This document shows, one piece after another, positions 16,593 to 25,033 of a stretch of 64,000 nucleotides of DNA; the stretch's first letter is position 1, and each line of letters starts with the position of its first letter. The position numbers and the translations under genes are program-made. Below the pieces are notes generated by a model that was not told the DNA's origin, did no database searches, and saw only the letters and a list, made by a program, of their open reading frames with translations. The stretch comes from G963677185 sp963677185 (GTDB lineage: Bacteria > Bacillota > Syntrophomonadia > Syntrophomonadales > Syntrophomonadaceae): assembly GCA_963677185.1 (NCBI GenBank), contig OY781889.1:2356001-2420000 (forward strand). The letters run 5' to 3'.

Positions 16593-17843
16593 ATGCACAA
16601 ATACGGCGACGACCGGGGACAATTGAAATGCTCTTTTTGCGGTAAAACTCAGGATCAGGTTAAAAAACTGGTAGCTGGTCCGGGGGTTTATATCTGCGAT
16701 GAGTGTATTGAACTATGTAATGAGATTATTGAAGAGGAACTGGCAGACGACAGCTGTCTGGAACTAGGCGATATTCCCAAGCCCAGAGAGATTAAGGATG
16801 TTCTGGACAGTTATGTAATTGGCCAGGAATTGGCCAAGAAATCTCTGGCTGTTGCGGTATACAACCATTACAAGCGCATTAATTTAGGCATGCGGATGGA
16901 TGATGTGGAGCTTCAAAAAAGTAATATCCTGATGCTGGGGCCTACAGGAAGCGGCAAAACTCTTCTGGCCCAGACTTTGGCCAAGATACTCAATGTTCCA
17001 TTTGCCATTGCTGACGCCACATCGCTTACCGAAGCTGGTTACGTAGGTGAAGATGTCGAGAATATATTATTAAAGCTTATTCAAAATGCTGATTACGACA
17101 TTGAAAAGGCTGAAAAGGGCATTATTTATATTGATGAAATAGACAAGATCGCCAGAAAAGTAGATAATCCCAGCATTACCAGGGATGTATCGGGCGAAGG
17201 CGTTCAGCAGGCGCTGTTAAAAATTCTGGAAGGAACAGTAGCCAGCGTACCTCCTCAGGGGGGGCGCAAGCATCCTCACCAGGAGTTTATCCAGATTGAC
17301 ACTACCAATATCCTATTCATATGCGGTGGCGCTTTTGAAGGAATTGACAAGATCATTCAAAACCGTGTCGGGCAGAGAATCATGGGATTTGGCGCCGACG
17401 TAAAGAGCCGGGAAGAGAAGAAAATTGGAGATATTCTTAATATGATTCTCCCACAGGATCTCTTGCGTTTTGGTTTGATACCAGAGTTTGTTGGTCGCGT
17501 GCCGATAATAGTTACGCTGGACTCTCTGGACAAGGATGCGCTGACCAAGATCCTGACCCAGCCGCGCAATGCCCTGACCAAGCAATATAAAAAGCTCTTC
17601 GAGATTGACGGAGTTGATCTTGAATTCAATGAAGAGGCGCTGCTGGCCATTGCTGATGAAGCATTGAAACGCAGCACCGGCGCCCGGGGATTAAGAGCCA
17701 TCCTTGAAGAAGTGATGCTGGAGATCATGTATGAACTTCCGTCACGCAAAGACGTAACCCGGGTTTTGATCACCCGCGATGTAATCGAAAAGAAAGAAAA
17801 CCCGTTGCTGGTAACAGTAGACGCTAAACGCAAAGCCCGCTAA
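16593..17843 (+). CDS. clpX: Clp protease ATP-binding subunit ClpX
   Basis: This 416-residue AAA+ unfoldase feeds substrates to ClpP. The N-terminal zinc-binding domain has the CSFCGK and ICDECIELC Cys pairs. It also shows Walker A GPTGSGKT (about residue 115), Walker B IIYIDEIDKI, a GYVGEDVE pore loop, and a C-terminal IGF-like contact in a normal-length protein. The ribosome site AGAGGTGAT precedes ATG 16593. A strong terminator follows, separating tig-clpP-clpX from lon. Confidence 0.98.
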   Translation: MHKYGDDRGQLKCSFCGKTQDQVKKLVAGPGVYICDECIELCNEIIEEELADDSCLELGDIPKPREIKDVLDSYVIGQELAKKSLAVAVYNHYKRINLGMRMDDVELQKSNILMLGPTGSGKTLLAQTLAKILNVPFAIADATSLTEAGYVGEDVENILLKLIQNADYDIEKAEKGIIYIDEIDKIARKVDNPSITRDVSGEGVQQALLKILEGTVASVPPQGGRKHPHQEFIQIDTTNILFICGGAFEGIDKIIQNRVGQRIMGFGADVKSREEKKIGDILNMILPQDLLRFGLIPEFVGRVPIIVTLDSLDKDALTKILTQPRNALTKQYKKLFEIDGVDLEFNEEALLAIADEALKRSTGARGLRAILEEVMLEIMYELPSRKDVTRVLITRDVIEKKENPLLVTVDAKRKAR

Positions 17844-17870
17844 ACTTGATTGAAATACAGAAATTATATG

Positions 17871-17900
17871 AAACAAGGTAGCTCAGGCTACCTTGTTTTT
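17871..17900 (+). terminator. Strong rho-independent terminator after clpX
   Basis: AAACAAGGTAGC (17871-17882) and GCTACCTTGTTT (17887-17898) form a perfect 12-bp stem with a TCAG loop, running into TTTTT. Confidence 0.92.
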
Positions 17901-17909
17901 ATAAAATCG

Positions 17910-17931
17910 ACAACCTTCATCTGAAGGTTGT
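17910..17931. repeat. 22-bp perfect palindrome between clpX and lon
   Basis: ACAACCTTCA (17910-17919) and TGAAGGTTGT (17922-17931) are exact inverted copies around TC. No T tract follows on the plus strand, so it is more operator-like than terminator-like. It lies 69 bp upstream of the lon -35. Confidence 0.6.
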
Positions 17932-17999
17932 GCGCATGTACGGACGTTATGATTGAAACAGAAGCTTGATCAGGCTGAATGTAAACAATCCAGCAGTGA

Positions 18000-18028
18000 T
18001 TGCAGTGCAAGTTAGCATATAGTAGAAT
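18000..18028 (+). promoter_or_regulatory. lon promoter
   Basis: TTGCAG (18000-18005) and TAGAAT (18023-18028) are 17 bp apart. The TTG that would give a longer lon frame is the -35 hexamer itself, which supports the downstream ATG as the true start. Confidence 0.55.
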
Positions 18029-18053
18029 GAATTTGCCCGAGGGGGGTGAGAGC

Positions 18054-20414
18054 ATGCAAGACTACATTTCGGAAGGTCCAATGCGGGTAATTCCCATGCT
18101 GCCGTTAAGAGGCGTTTTGGTTTTTCCGCACACTTTTGTAAACCTGGATGTAGGACGCAAGAAGTCCATCAACGCCATCGAAGAGGTTATGACCGATTCC
18201 AAGGAAATATTCTTATCCACACAGAAGGAAGCCGAAACTGACGAACCCAACGAAGAAGACATTTATCCGGTAGGGGTAATCGCAGAAATAAAACAGATTT
18301 TAAAAATGCCAGGCGGTACGATGCGCATTCTGGTTGAAGGCCGGCACCGGGCCAGGCTGGTGGAATATCTGCCTTGCGACGATTACATCAGGGTCGGGGT
18401 GGAGCAGCATATTGAGAAGGAAGCGGAAAAGAGCCCGCATATCGAAGCTCTGGTCCGGACTATTGTTTACCAATTCGACCAGTATGTGCGTCTGGGTAAA
18501 AAGATCGCTCCAGATACAGTAAGCACAGTCTCGGCGATTGACGAACCGGGCAAGCTTTCGGACGTCGTAACCTCACATCTGAATATTCGCATTGCTGAAA
18601 AGCAACGAGTCGTAGAAGCCTGGGATATTACTGAACGTCTGAAGGTGGTTTCAGAAATATTGGCCCAGGAAATGGAAGTGCTGGAGCTTGAAAAGAAAAT
18701 CAGCGCTCAGGTTCGCAAGCAGATGGAAAAAACCCAGAAGGAATACTATTTAAGGGAACAGATTAAGGCCATACACAAGGAGCTCGGCGATAAAGAAGAT
18801 CGCCTGAGCGAGATTGATGAAATACGGGCCAAGATTATTGAGGCCGCTTTGCCTGAAGAAGCTCATGAAAAGGCGATGAAGGAACTGGACCGTCTGGAAA
18901 AGATGCCGCCGATGGTGGCGGAAGGCGTGGTGGTCAGAAACTATCTTGATTGGATGGTATCGCTGCCATGGTCGGTCGAGAGCAAGGATACCCTGGATCT
19001 GAACAAAGCCGCTCGCTTTCTGGATGAAGACCACTGGGGCCTGGCCAAGCCAAAAGAAAGAATCCTGGAATACCTTGCGGTCAGAAAGTTGACCAGGAAG
19101 ATAAAAGGGCCGATATTGTGCCTGGTGGGTCCGCCCGGAGTGGGCAAGACATCTCTGGGTAAATCTATAGCCCGTTCTCTGAACCGGAAATTCGTACGCA
19201 TGTCACTGGGCGGAATACGCGACGAAGCAGAAATTCGCGGCCATCGGCGCACCTATGTCGGCTCAATGCCTGGCCGCATTATTCAAGGCATCAAGCAGGC
19301 TGGCTCGCGTAATCCGGTCTTTCTGCTTGATGAGATTGATAAAATGACGGCTGATTTCAGGGGGGATCCGGCTTCTGCTTTGCTGGAGGTGCTGGATCCC
19401 GAACAAAACAATACCTTCGCCGATCATTATCTTGAAGTGCCGTTTGATTTATCCAAGGTTATGTTCATTACTACGGCGAACGCTACGTTTGGCATTCCAG
19501 CGGCTCTTCTGGATCGTATGGAGATCATAGAAATATCCAGCTATACAGAAGAGGATAAGGTTCAGATTGCCCTTCGCCATCTTATACCAAAACAGATCGG
19601 CGAACACGGGCTCAAGGCTGGTAATATTGAAATAAACGAAGCCGCTGTACGCAAGGTGATTCGCGAGTATACCCGCGAGGCGGGAGTTAGAACGCTCGAA
19701 CGGCAAATTGGAGCCATCTGCCGCAAGGTGAGCCGTGAAGTTGTGGAAAACAGGAAATACCGGGCGGAAGTAGGCGCGACTCAGGTTGGCAAGTACCTGG
19801 GCATTAAGAAGTTTAAGTACGGGCAGGCCGAGTCCGAAAACCAGATAGGAGTAGCCACTGGTCTGGCCTGGACTCAGACCGGCGGAGACATCCTGGCCAT
19901 AGAAATTGCCCTGGCCAAAGGCAAGGGCCACCTGACTCTAACCGGCCAGCTTGGAGATGTAATGAAGGAATCAGCCCAGGCGGCATTTACCTACGTAAAA
20001 TCCAAGGCAGAACACCTGGGCATAGACCGGATCGTGTTCGACGAGTATGATATACATGTCCATGTACCGGAAGGAGCCATTCCTAAAGACGGTCCTTCGG
20101 CTGGTATCACCATTGCTACTGCTCTGGCTTCAGCTTTATCAAATAGGGCGGTTCGCAAGGATGTTGCCATGACTGGCGAGATAACATTAAGGGGCAGGGT
20201 GCTGCCTATTGGAGGCCTGACCGAAAAAACGCTGGCTGCCCACCGGGCGGGTATAAAGCAGGTGATCATTCCCGAAGAGAATCGCAAGGATCTGGAAGAT
20301 ATACCTGTGAACGTACGCAAAAAAATGCAGTTCCGACCAGTATCGCATATGGATCAGGTACTTGATTACGCCCTGGTACCACGGGAAACAGATATTCTTG
20401 AAAAGAAGGAATAA
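18054..20414 (+). CDS. lon: ATP-dependent protease Lon
   Basis: A 786-residue LonA protease. The N-terminal LON domain begins IPMLPLRGVLVFPHT. A coiled-coil middle is followed by an AAA+ module with Walker A GPPGVGKT (about residue 358) and Walker B PVFLLDEIDKM. The C-terminal protease domain has the catalytic Ser in DGPSAGIT (about 682) and Lys in EKTLAAHRAGIK (about 724). It degrades misfolded and regulatory proteins. I chose ATG 18054 because GAGGGGGGTGAG lies just upstream; an in-frame TTG at 18000 coincides with the promoter -35. Confidence 0.97.
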   Translation: MQDYISEGPMRVIPMLPLRGVLVFPHTFVNLDVGRKKSINAIEEVMTDSKEIFLSTQKEAETDEPNEEDIYPVGVIAEIKQILKMPGGTMRILVEGRHRARLVEYLPCDDYIRVGVEQHIEKEAEKSPHIEALVRTIVYQFDQYVRLGKKIAPDTVSTVSAIDEPGKLSDVVTSHLNIRIAEKQRVVEAWDITERLKVVSEILAQEMEVLELEKKISAQVRKQMEKTQKEYYLREQIKAIHKELGDKEDRLSEIDEIRAKIIEAALPEEAHEKAMKELDRLEKMPPMVAEGVVVRNYLDWMVSLPWSVESKDTLDLNKAARFLDEDHWGLAKPKERILEYLAVRKLTRKIKGPILCLVGPPGVGKTSLGKSIARSLNRKFVRMSLGGIRDEAEIRGHRRTYVGSMPGRIIQGIKQAGSRNPVFLLDEIDKMTADFRGDPASALLEVLDPEQNNTFADHYLEVPFDLSKVMFITTANATFGIPAALLDRMEIIEISSYTEEDKVQIALRHLIPKQIGEHGLKAGNIEINEAAVRKVIREYTREAGVRTLERQIGAICRKVSREVVENRKYRAEVGATQVGKYLGIKKFKYGQAESENQIGVATGLAWTQTGGDILAIEIALAKGKGHLTLTGQLGDVMKESAQAAFTYVKSKAEHLGIDRIVFDEYDIHVHVPEGAIPKDGPSAGITIATALASALSNRAVRKDVAMTGEITLRGRVLPIGGLTEKTLAAHRAGIKQVIIPEENRKDLEDIPVNVRKKMQFRPVSHMDQVLDYALVPRETDILEKKE

Positions 20415-20416
20415 CT

Positions 20417-20450
20417 AACTCCGGCTATTCGCCGGGGTTTATTCCTTTTT
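20417..20450 (+). terminator. Rho-independent terminator after lon
   Basis: AACTCCGGC (20417-20425) and GCCGGGGTT (20431-20439) form a 9-bp stem with one wobble pair, followed by TATTCCTTTTT. Confidence 0.75.
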
Positions 20451-20548
20451 GAACCGTACTAACGAAGAAATTTACCTTTTTAAGACGAATATTAACAATT
20501 ATCCACCTGGTTGAACCCGGGCAAAATCAATAAAATGAAAATGGAAAC

Positions 20549-21175
20549 ATGCAAGCAATGAAGATTAAGAGTGCAGAATATGCCGGGACCTTTGTGACCG
20601 TTGAAAGCCTGCCTCAAGAAGACATTCCGGAGGTAGCCATAGTAGGCCGGTCTAATGTCGGCAAATCATCCATGATCAACCGCGCCATGAACCGCAAACA
20701 CCTGGCCAAATCAAGCTCCACTCCCGGTAAAACCCGTACCATTAATATGTACCTGATTAACAAATCGTTTTATTTAGTGGACCTGCCCGGATATGGTTAT
20801 GCCAGGGCGGCCAAAACCGAAAGAGCCCGCTGGGGAAGGATGATTGAATCATACTTAAAACGCAGGGAGCAGTTGCGGGGAGTTATTTTGTTGGTGGATA
20901 TCCGCCACGAGCCCTCATCTGACGATCTGTTAATGAAGGGTTGGCTGGAAGATAATCAGATTCCGTATATGGTGGTAGCCACCAAGTCTGATAAGATTTC
21001 TCGTGGAAGGCGTAAAAACCATCTCGAAATCATTCAAAAAACCCTGGCTCTGCCGGCCGAACTGGAAATTATTCTATTTTCTGCTGATAACGGAGATGGA
21101 GTCGAAACACTCCTGGAATCAATTTCCGAAGCAGTTGCACATCAGGCAACAGAAGAAAGCCCGAAAGAAGTGTGA
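20549..21175 (+). CDS. ysxC: Ribosome biogenesis GTPase YsxC/EngB
   Basis: The 208-residue TrmE-Era-EngA-like GTPase is needed for 50S subunit assembly. It shows G1 GRSNVGKSS (about residue 34), switch region SSTPGKTRTIN, G3 DLPGYGYA and G4 TKSDK. In many Firmicutes it directly follows lonA, as here. Two ATGs (20549 and 20558) could start it; neither has a strong ribosome site. It follows the lon terminator, so it needs its own promoter, which I could not identify with confidence. Confidence 0.95.
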   Translation: MQAMKIKSAEYAGTFVTVESLPQEDIPEVAIVGRSNVGKSSMINRAMNRKHLAKSSSTPGKTRTINMYLINKSFYLVDLPGYGYARAAKTERARWGRMIESYLKRREQLRGVILLVDIRHEPSSDDLLMKGWLEDNQIPYMVVATKSDKISRGRRKNHLEIIQKTLALPAELEIILFSADNGDGVETLLESISEAVAHQATEESPKEV

Positions 21176-21257
21176 AGGCAAACAGGCTTACCCTTTAAGA
21201 ATGGCATTCTGATTATCGATAAAATAATTGTCAGTACTGCAATTGGAGGCGCATATT

Positions 21258-21914
21258 GTGAAAAACAAACAATTTGCCGTAATCGGTATAGGCCGCTTTG
21301 GAGAGGCATTAATCAGCGAACTCAGCCAGATGGGATATGAGGTTCTGGCCGTGGATATTGATGAAGAACGGGTGAATGATGCCGTGGACATCGCTACTCA
21401 TGCCGTGCAGATTGACGCGATCGACGAACAAGCTCTGAAAGCCCTGGGAATAAGAAACTTCGACTGCGTAGTAGTGGCAATTGGAAGCAATATTCAATCC
21501 AATATCCTGACCACCATCATTCTAAAGGAAATGGGTGTGCCCAAGGTTGTAGCCAAGGCGCAAAATGCGTTGCACGGCAAGGTGCTGGAGAAGATTGGTG
21601 CTGACATCGTAATTTATCCTGAAAGAGACATGGCGATCAAGACCGCCCGCTCACTGGTATCCCGAAACTTCATGGAACAGATTATTTTGTCTCAAGATTA
21701 TGGCATAGTGGAACTTCTCGCCCCCAAGGTGTTTCATAATCGCAATCTGGCGGATTTGCAGCTTCGTAAAAAATGGCGGGTCACCATTCTGGCCATACGC
21801 CGTGGCAACAACATTATAATTGCTCCGGCCTTTGACGAAGTCATCATGCCTCAAGACGTTCTGGTAGCGCTGGGAGACAACGAAGGCATAGAATACCTCA
21901 ATAATTTGGAATAG
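21258..21914 (+). CDS. ktrA: Potassium uptake regulatory subunit (KtrA/TrkA, RCK domains)
   Basis: About 218 residues. An N-terminal RCK/Rossmann domain has the nucleotide motif GIGRFGEAL and an acidic end in AVDIDEE. A RCK_C/TrkA_C domain starts near residue 140. Such subunits gate a membrane K+ channel according to ATP/ADP and often c-di-AMP. The start is GTG 21258 with TTGGAGGCG upstream; the longer frame from TTG 21228 has no ribosome site. It is followed 15 nt later by the channel subunit gene. Confidence 0.92.
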   Translation: MKNKQFAVIGIGRFGEALISELSQMGYEVLAVDIDEERVNDAVDIATHAVQIDAIDEQALKALGIRNFDCVVVAIGSNIQSNILTTIILKEMGVPKVVAKAQNALHGKVLEKIGADIVIYPERDMAIKTARSLVSRNFMEQIILSQDYGIVELLAPKVFHNRNLADLQLRKKWRVTILAIRRGNNIIIAPAFDEVIMPQDVLVALGDNEGIEYLNNLE

Positions 21915-21929
21915 CAGGCGGTATATACA

Positions 21930-23270
21930 ATGAAAGACCGGGCAATATCCAGGCGCACAGAAGCAATGACCCCGCCGCGATTTCTCGCTATGAGCTTTGC
22001 GGCGGTTATTTTAGTCGGCAGTCTGTTGCTCTACCTTCCGTTTGCTTCTAATGGCGGGCATACGGATTATATTGACTGCCTGTTCACCTCGACGACTTCG
22101 GTTTGTGTCACCGGCCTGGTGACGGTCGATACCGGCACACATTGGACGACTTTCGGACATATTATTATTATGCTGTTGATCCAAGTCGGTGGCCTGGGAA
22201 TAATGGCCTTTGCGACCATGTTCGCCTTAATCCTCGGAGGCAAGATACAGCTGAAACAAAGGCTCATTATGCAGCAGGCGTTTAATGTTTCCTCGTTGGG
22301 AGGAGTGGTTAAGATCACCCGCTATCTCCTTTTTTTTACCCTGGTTAGCGAGTCGATTGGAGCCTTAATACTTACCCTCCGCTGGTGGCCGGAAATGGGC
22401 CTGGGAAAAGCCGCCTGGTTCGGTCTATTCCATTCGGTTTCTGCTTTTAATAATGCTGGAATAGACTTGTTTGGCAATTTTTCCAGTCTAACCGCATATG
22501 TTGGAGACATAACCGTCAATCTGGTTATAAGCTCACTGATTATTCTAGGCGGATTGGGCTTTTATGTCAGTTACGAGCTCTTTGTCTATCGCCGTAAAAA
22601 GAAGCTGTCCCTTCACACTAAAATTGTTCTTATTACCACTGGAACCCTGATAGTAGGCGGCACTGTTATTCTGCTGGCGAGCGAATGGAGTCATGCCTTT
22701 AATGACATGCCGGTGTGGATTAAAATCATGGCGGCATATTTTCAGGCGGTTACACCACGAACCGCAGGCTTTAATACTATTGACTTTGCCTCGCTGTATT
22801 TATCATCCCAATTTTTTATCGTTCTCTTGATGTTTATCGGAGCTTCACCGGGTTCTACCGGAGGCGGTATAAAAACCTCCACCCTGGCTATTGTTTTTAT
22901 GGCGATGTACAGCCAGTTAAGGGGCCGCAGAGATTGCGAAATAATGGAAAGGAGACTGGAACCGCAAGATGTCATGCAAGCCATGACCATTATTACCATT
23001 TATGCAATGGTAATGTGCCTTTCCAGTTTTTTATTATCTTTGACTCATCAGGGAAACCTGGTCGATATCATCTTTGAAGTCGGTTCCGCTCTGGGCACGG
23101 TCGGTCTTACCTTAGGTTTGACCACGAAATTGACTTTCTGGGGGAAAGTAATTATTATCAGTACCATGTTTTTAGGCCGTGTAGGGCCTATGACTTTGGG
23201 ATTTGCCCTGGCATATAAGAAAAAACCATCAGTTATACGTTACCCAAAAGGGAAAATTATGGTAGGATAA
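21930..23270 (+). CDS. ktrB: Potassium uptake channel subunit (KtrB/TrkH family)
   Basis: This 446-residue membrane protein has the fourfold repeat of the SKT family. The four selectivity-filter loops are recognisable: TTSVCVTGL, SAFNNAGID, TPRTAGFNT and SALGTVGLT, each with its filter Gly. An SPGSTGGGIKT turn precedes the last repeats. It imports K+ driven by Na+ or membrane potential with the RCK subunit encoded upstream. Length suits KtrB rather than proteobacterial TrkH. It is at the 5' edge of the signalling island, 53 nt before a receiver gene. Confidence 0.93.
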   Translation: MKDRAISRRTEAMTPPRFLAMSFAAVILVGSLLLYLPFASNGGHTDYIDCLFTSTTSVCVTGLVTVDTGTHWTTFGHIIIMLLIQVGGLGIMAFATMFALILGGKIQLKQRLIMQQAFNVSSLGGVVKITRYLLFFTLVSESIGALILTLRWWPEMGLGKAAWFGLFHSVSAFNNAGIDLFGNFSSLTAYVGDITVNLVISSLIILGGLGFYVSYELFVYRRKKKLSLHTKIVLITTGTLIVGGTVILLASEWSHAFNDMPVWIKIMAAYFQAVTPRTAGFNTIDFASLYLSSQFFIVLLMFIGASPGSTGGGIKTSTLAIVFMAMYSQLRGRRDCEIMERRLEPQDVMQAMTIITIYAMVMCLSSFLLSLTHQGNLVDIIFEVGSALGTVGLTLGLTTKLTFWGKVIIISTMFLGRVGPMTLGFALAYKKKPSVIRYPKGKIMVG

Positions 23271-23323
23271 GTACAATAGAGCGGATGCGGGTGCATTTGG
23301 CTCAAGTCCCGGGAGCATCCAGA

Positions 23324-23779
23324 ATGACTGATAACCAGAAAGTAGATATACTTCTACTCGAAGACAGCGCCTATGATGCCGAGCTCATAATGCGCGCCAT
23401 TAGCAAATCTGGCAGCAGCCTTGCGGTGCGCAACCTGAAAGATGGAGCTGAAGGACTGGAGTACCTGCGCACTTTGCAGGAAACCCGCGATGAGCAGCCC
23501 CTGCGGTTGCCGCGTTTGATCCTGCTTGATCTCAAGATGCCAAAAATCAATGGCCTGGAGGTTTTGCAGGCCCTGAAATCCAGCCCTTTGACCGGATACA
23601 TACCAGTGGTGGTATTCAGTTCCTCTCAAGAACACCAGGACATCATCAAATGTTATGAACTCGGAGCCAACAGTTATGTCACCAAGCCTGTTGATTATGA
23701 GAGTTTCATAAACGCCATCAACAATATGCTGCAATACTGGCTTTCGTTTAATCTGTCACCTTTTAATCGTGGTATGTAG
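23324..23779 (+). CDS. Single-domain response regulator (Rcp1-like)
   Basis: A stand-alone receiver of about 151 residues. It begins ILLLEDSAYDAELIMRAI, has the phospho-acceptor Asp in LILLDLKMPKINGLEV, a Ser/Thr switch in VVFSSS, and the conserved Lys in SYVTKPVDY. There is no output domain, so it relays phosphate or acts by protein contact. The ED-YDAEL N-terminus also occurs in the hybrid kinase at 28656. I prefer ATG 23324 (GGGAGC 8 nt upstream) over the in-frame ATG 23285. It probably receives phosphate from the kinase encoded next. Confidence 0.88.
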   Translation: MTDNQKVDILLLEDSAYDAELIMRAISKSGSSLAVRNLKDGAEGLEYLRTLQETRDEQPLRLPRLILLDLKMPKINGLEVLQALKSSPLTGYIPVVVFSSSQEHQDIIKCYELGANSYVTKPVDYESFINAINNMLQYWLSFNLSPFNRGM

Positions 23780-23839
23780 TCATTCCAACCTGGATATATC
23801 CCTGTTTGTTTCAGAGGCCGAAATCCAAGGAGGGAAGCC

Positions 23840-25033
23840 ATGAATCAAGTATGTCAGGTGATTCTGCTGGAAGATCTGGATACCGATGCATATTTGATCC
23901 AGAAAGCTCTGGACAATGATGAACTGCAATTCAGCTTCGCGGTTTGCCCCAGCAGAGAAGCGTATTTGGAAGCCCTGGGGGAAGTATGCCCCGATCTTAT
24001 CATTTCTGATTATTCATTCCCCGACTTCGATGGTTTTACCGCTCTTGAAATAGCCCAGAAAAAGTGTCCGGACAGCCCCTTTATCTTCGTGTCTGGAACC
24101 ATGGGAGAGGAACGGGCGATTGAAAGCCTGAAAAGAGGGGCGACCGATTACATTCTCAAAGACCGCATGACCAGGTTATTTCCGGCTGTAAAAAGAGCTT
24201 TGGTGGAGAATGCTGAAAAACACGCTCGCATCAAAGCTGAAGAAGAGATAAGCATTGAGCGGGAGAAACTGCAGGAGCTTCGCAGCCGCATGACCCGCCT
24301 GTCATTCGTAAGTGCTCTGTCAGCCGGCGTAGTGCACGAAATTGCCCAGCCGCTTAATGCCATCAAGGTTATTGCCGACGGTGCTTTATTATGGCTGGAT
24401 ATGGGCAACGAACCGGAAACGGTCGAGCTGAGGGAAAACTATGCCGGAATCGTTGATCAGGTAAGGAGAATCGAAAAAATTATTAACCACATGCGGTCGT
24501 TTGCCAGCATGGAAAGGGACACCGGCAGCGAATTCTGCGAAATCACCGCCGTGATTGACGGCGCTCTCAGCGTTATGGGCCGGCAACTGTCTAGTCACGG
24601 GATCCGGGTGGAGCTCAAGCTGTGGCCGGAAACCCTGCTAATTTGCGGAGAAATGCTGCGCATCGAAGAAGTGATTATTAACCTGATGACCAATGCCATG
24701 CAGGTTCTTGATTCAGTTGCAATACCGGATAAGAGAGTGGTTCTGGAGACTGAAGCGGGTGATGACATGGCAGTAATCACGGTGTCTGACAATGCTATCG
24801 GAATAAGCGAAGAGATTCAGGACCGTATATTCGAACCATTTATAACCAGCAAAGTCAATAAAAACGGCATGGGACTTGGACTGGCCATTGTGTCTTCTAT
24901 TGTGCATTCACTCAACGGCCGGGTTGATGCTGCTAACAACGAAATGGGCGGGGCTACTTTTAAAGTTAGCCTGCCTTTGATTCCAGCTGTCCGAATTTCC
25001 GGCAGTGAGGAACATAGCGAGGTCGAGGATTAA
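23840..25033 (+). CDS. Receiver-histidine kinase with N-terminal REC domain
   Basis: The 397-residue soluble protein reverses the usual order. A receiver (residues 1-120, Asp in LIISDYSFPDFDG) precedes a HisKA domain with His in VVHEIAQPLNAI (about residue 164) and a HATPase_c domain (N box INLMTNAMQVL, F box FEPFITSK, G2 GMGLGLAI). No transmembrane or PAS sensor is present, so input probably comes from another kinase through the receiver. AAGGAGGGAAG precedes ATG 23840. Its TAA overlaps the start of the NtrC-type gene by 1 nt, marking kinase and activator as a cognate pair. Confidence 0.9.
   Translation: MNQVCQVILLEDLDTDAYLIQKALDNDELQFSFAVCPSREAYLEALGEVCPDLIISDYSFPDFDGFTALEIAQKKCPDSPFIFVSGTMGEERAIESLKRGATDYILKDRMTRLFPAVKRALVENAEKHARIKAEEEISIEREKLQELRSRMTRLSFVSALSAGVVHEIAQPLNAIKVIADGALLWLDMGNEPETVELRENYAGIVDQVRRIEKIINHMRSFASMERDTGSEFCEITAVIDGALSVMGRQLSSHGIRVELKLWPETLLICGEMLRIEEVIINLMTNAMQVLDSVAIPDKRVVLETEAGDDMAVITVSDNAIGISEEIQDRIFEPFITSKVNKNGMGLGLAIVSSIVHSLNGRVDAANNEMGGATFKVSLPLIPAVRISGSEEHSEVED

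Noticed and set aside
18000..18053. N-terminal extension of Lon from TTG 18000
   Set aside because: The TTG is the -35 hexamer of a good promoter, and a strong ribosome site precedes ATG 18054.
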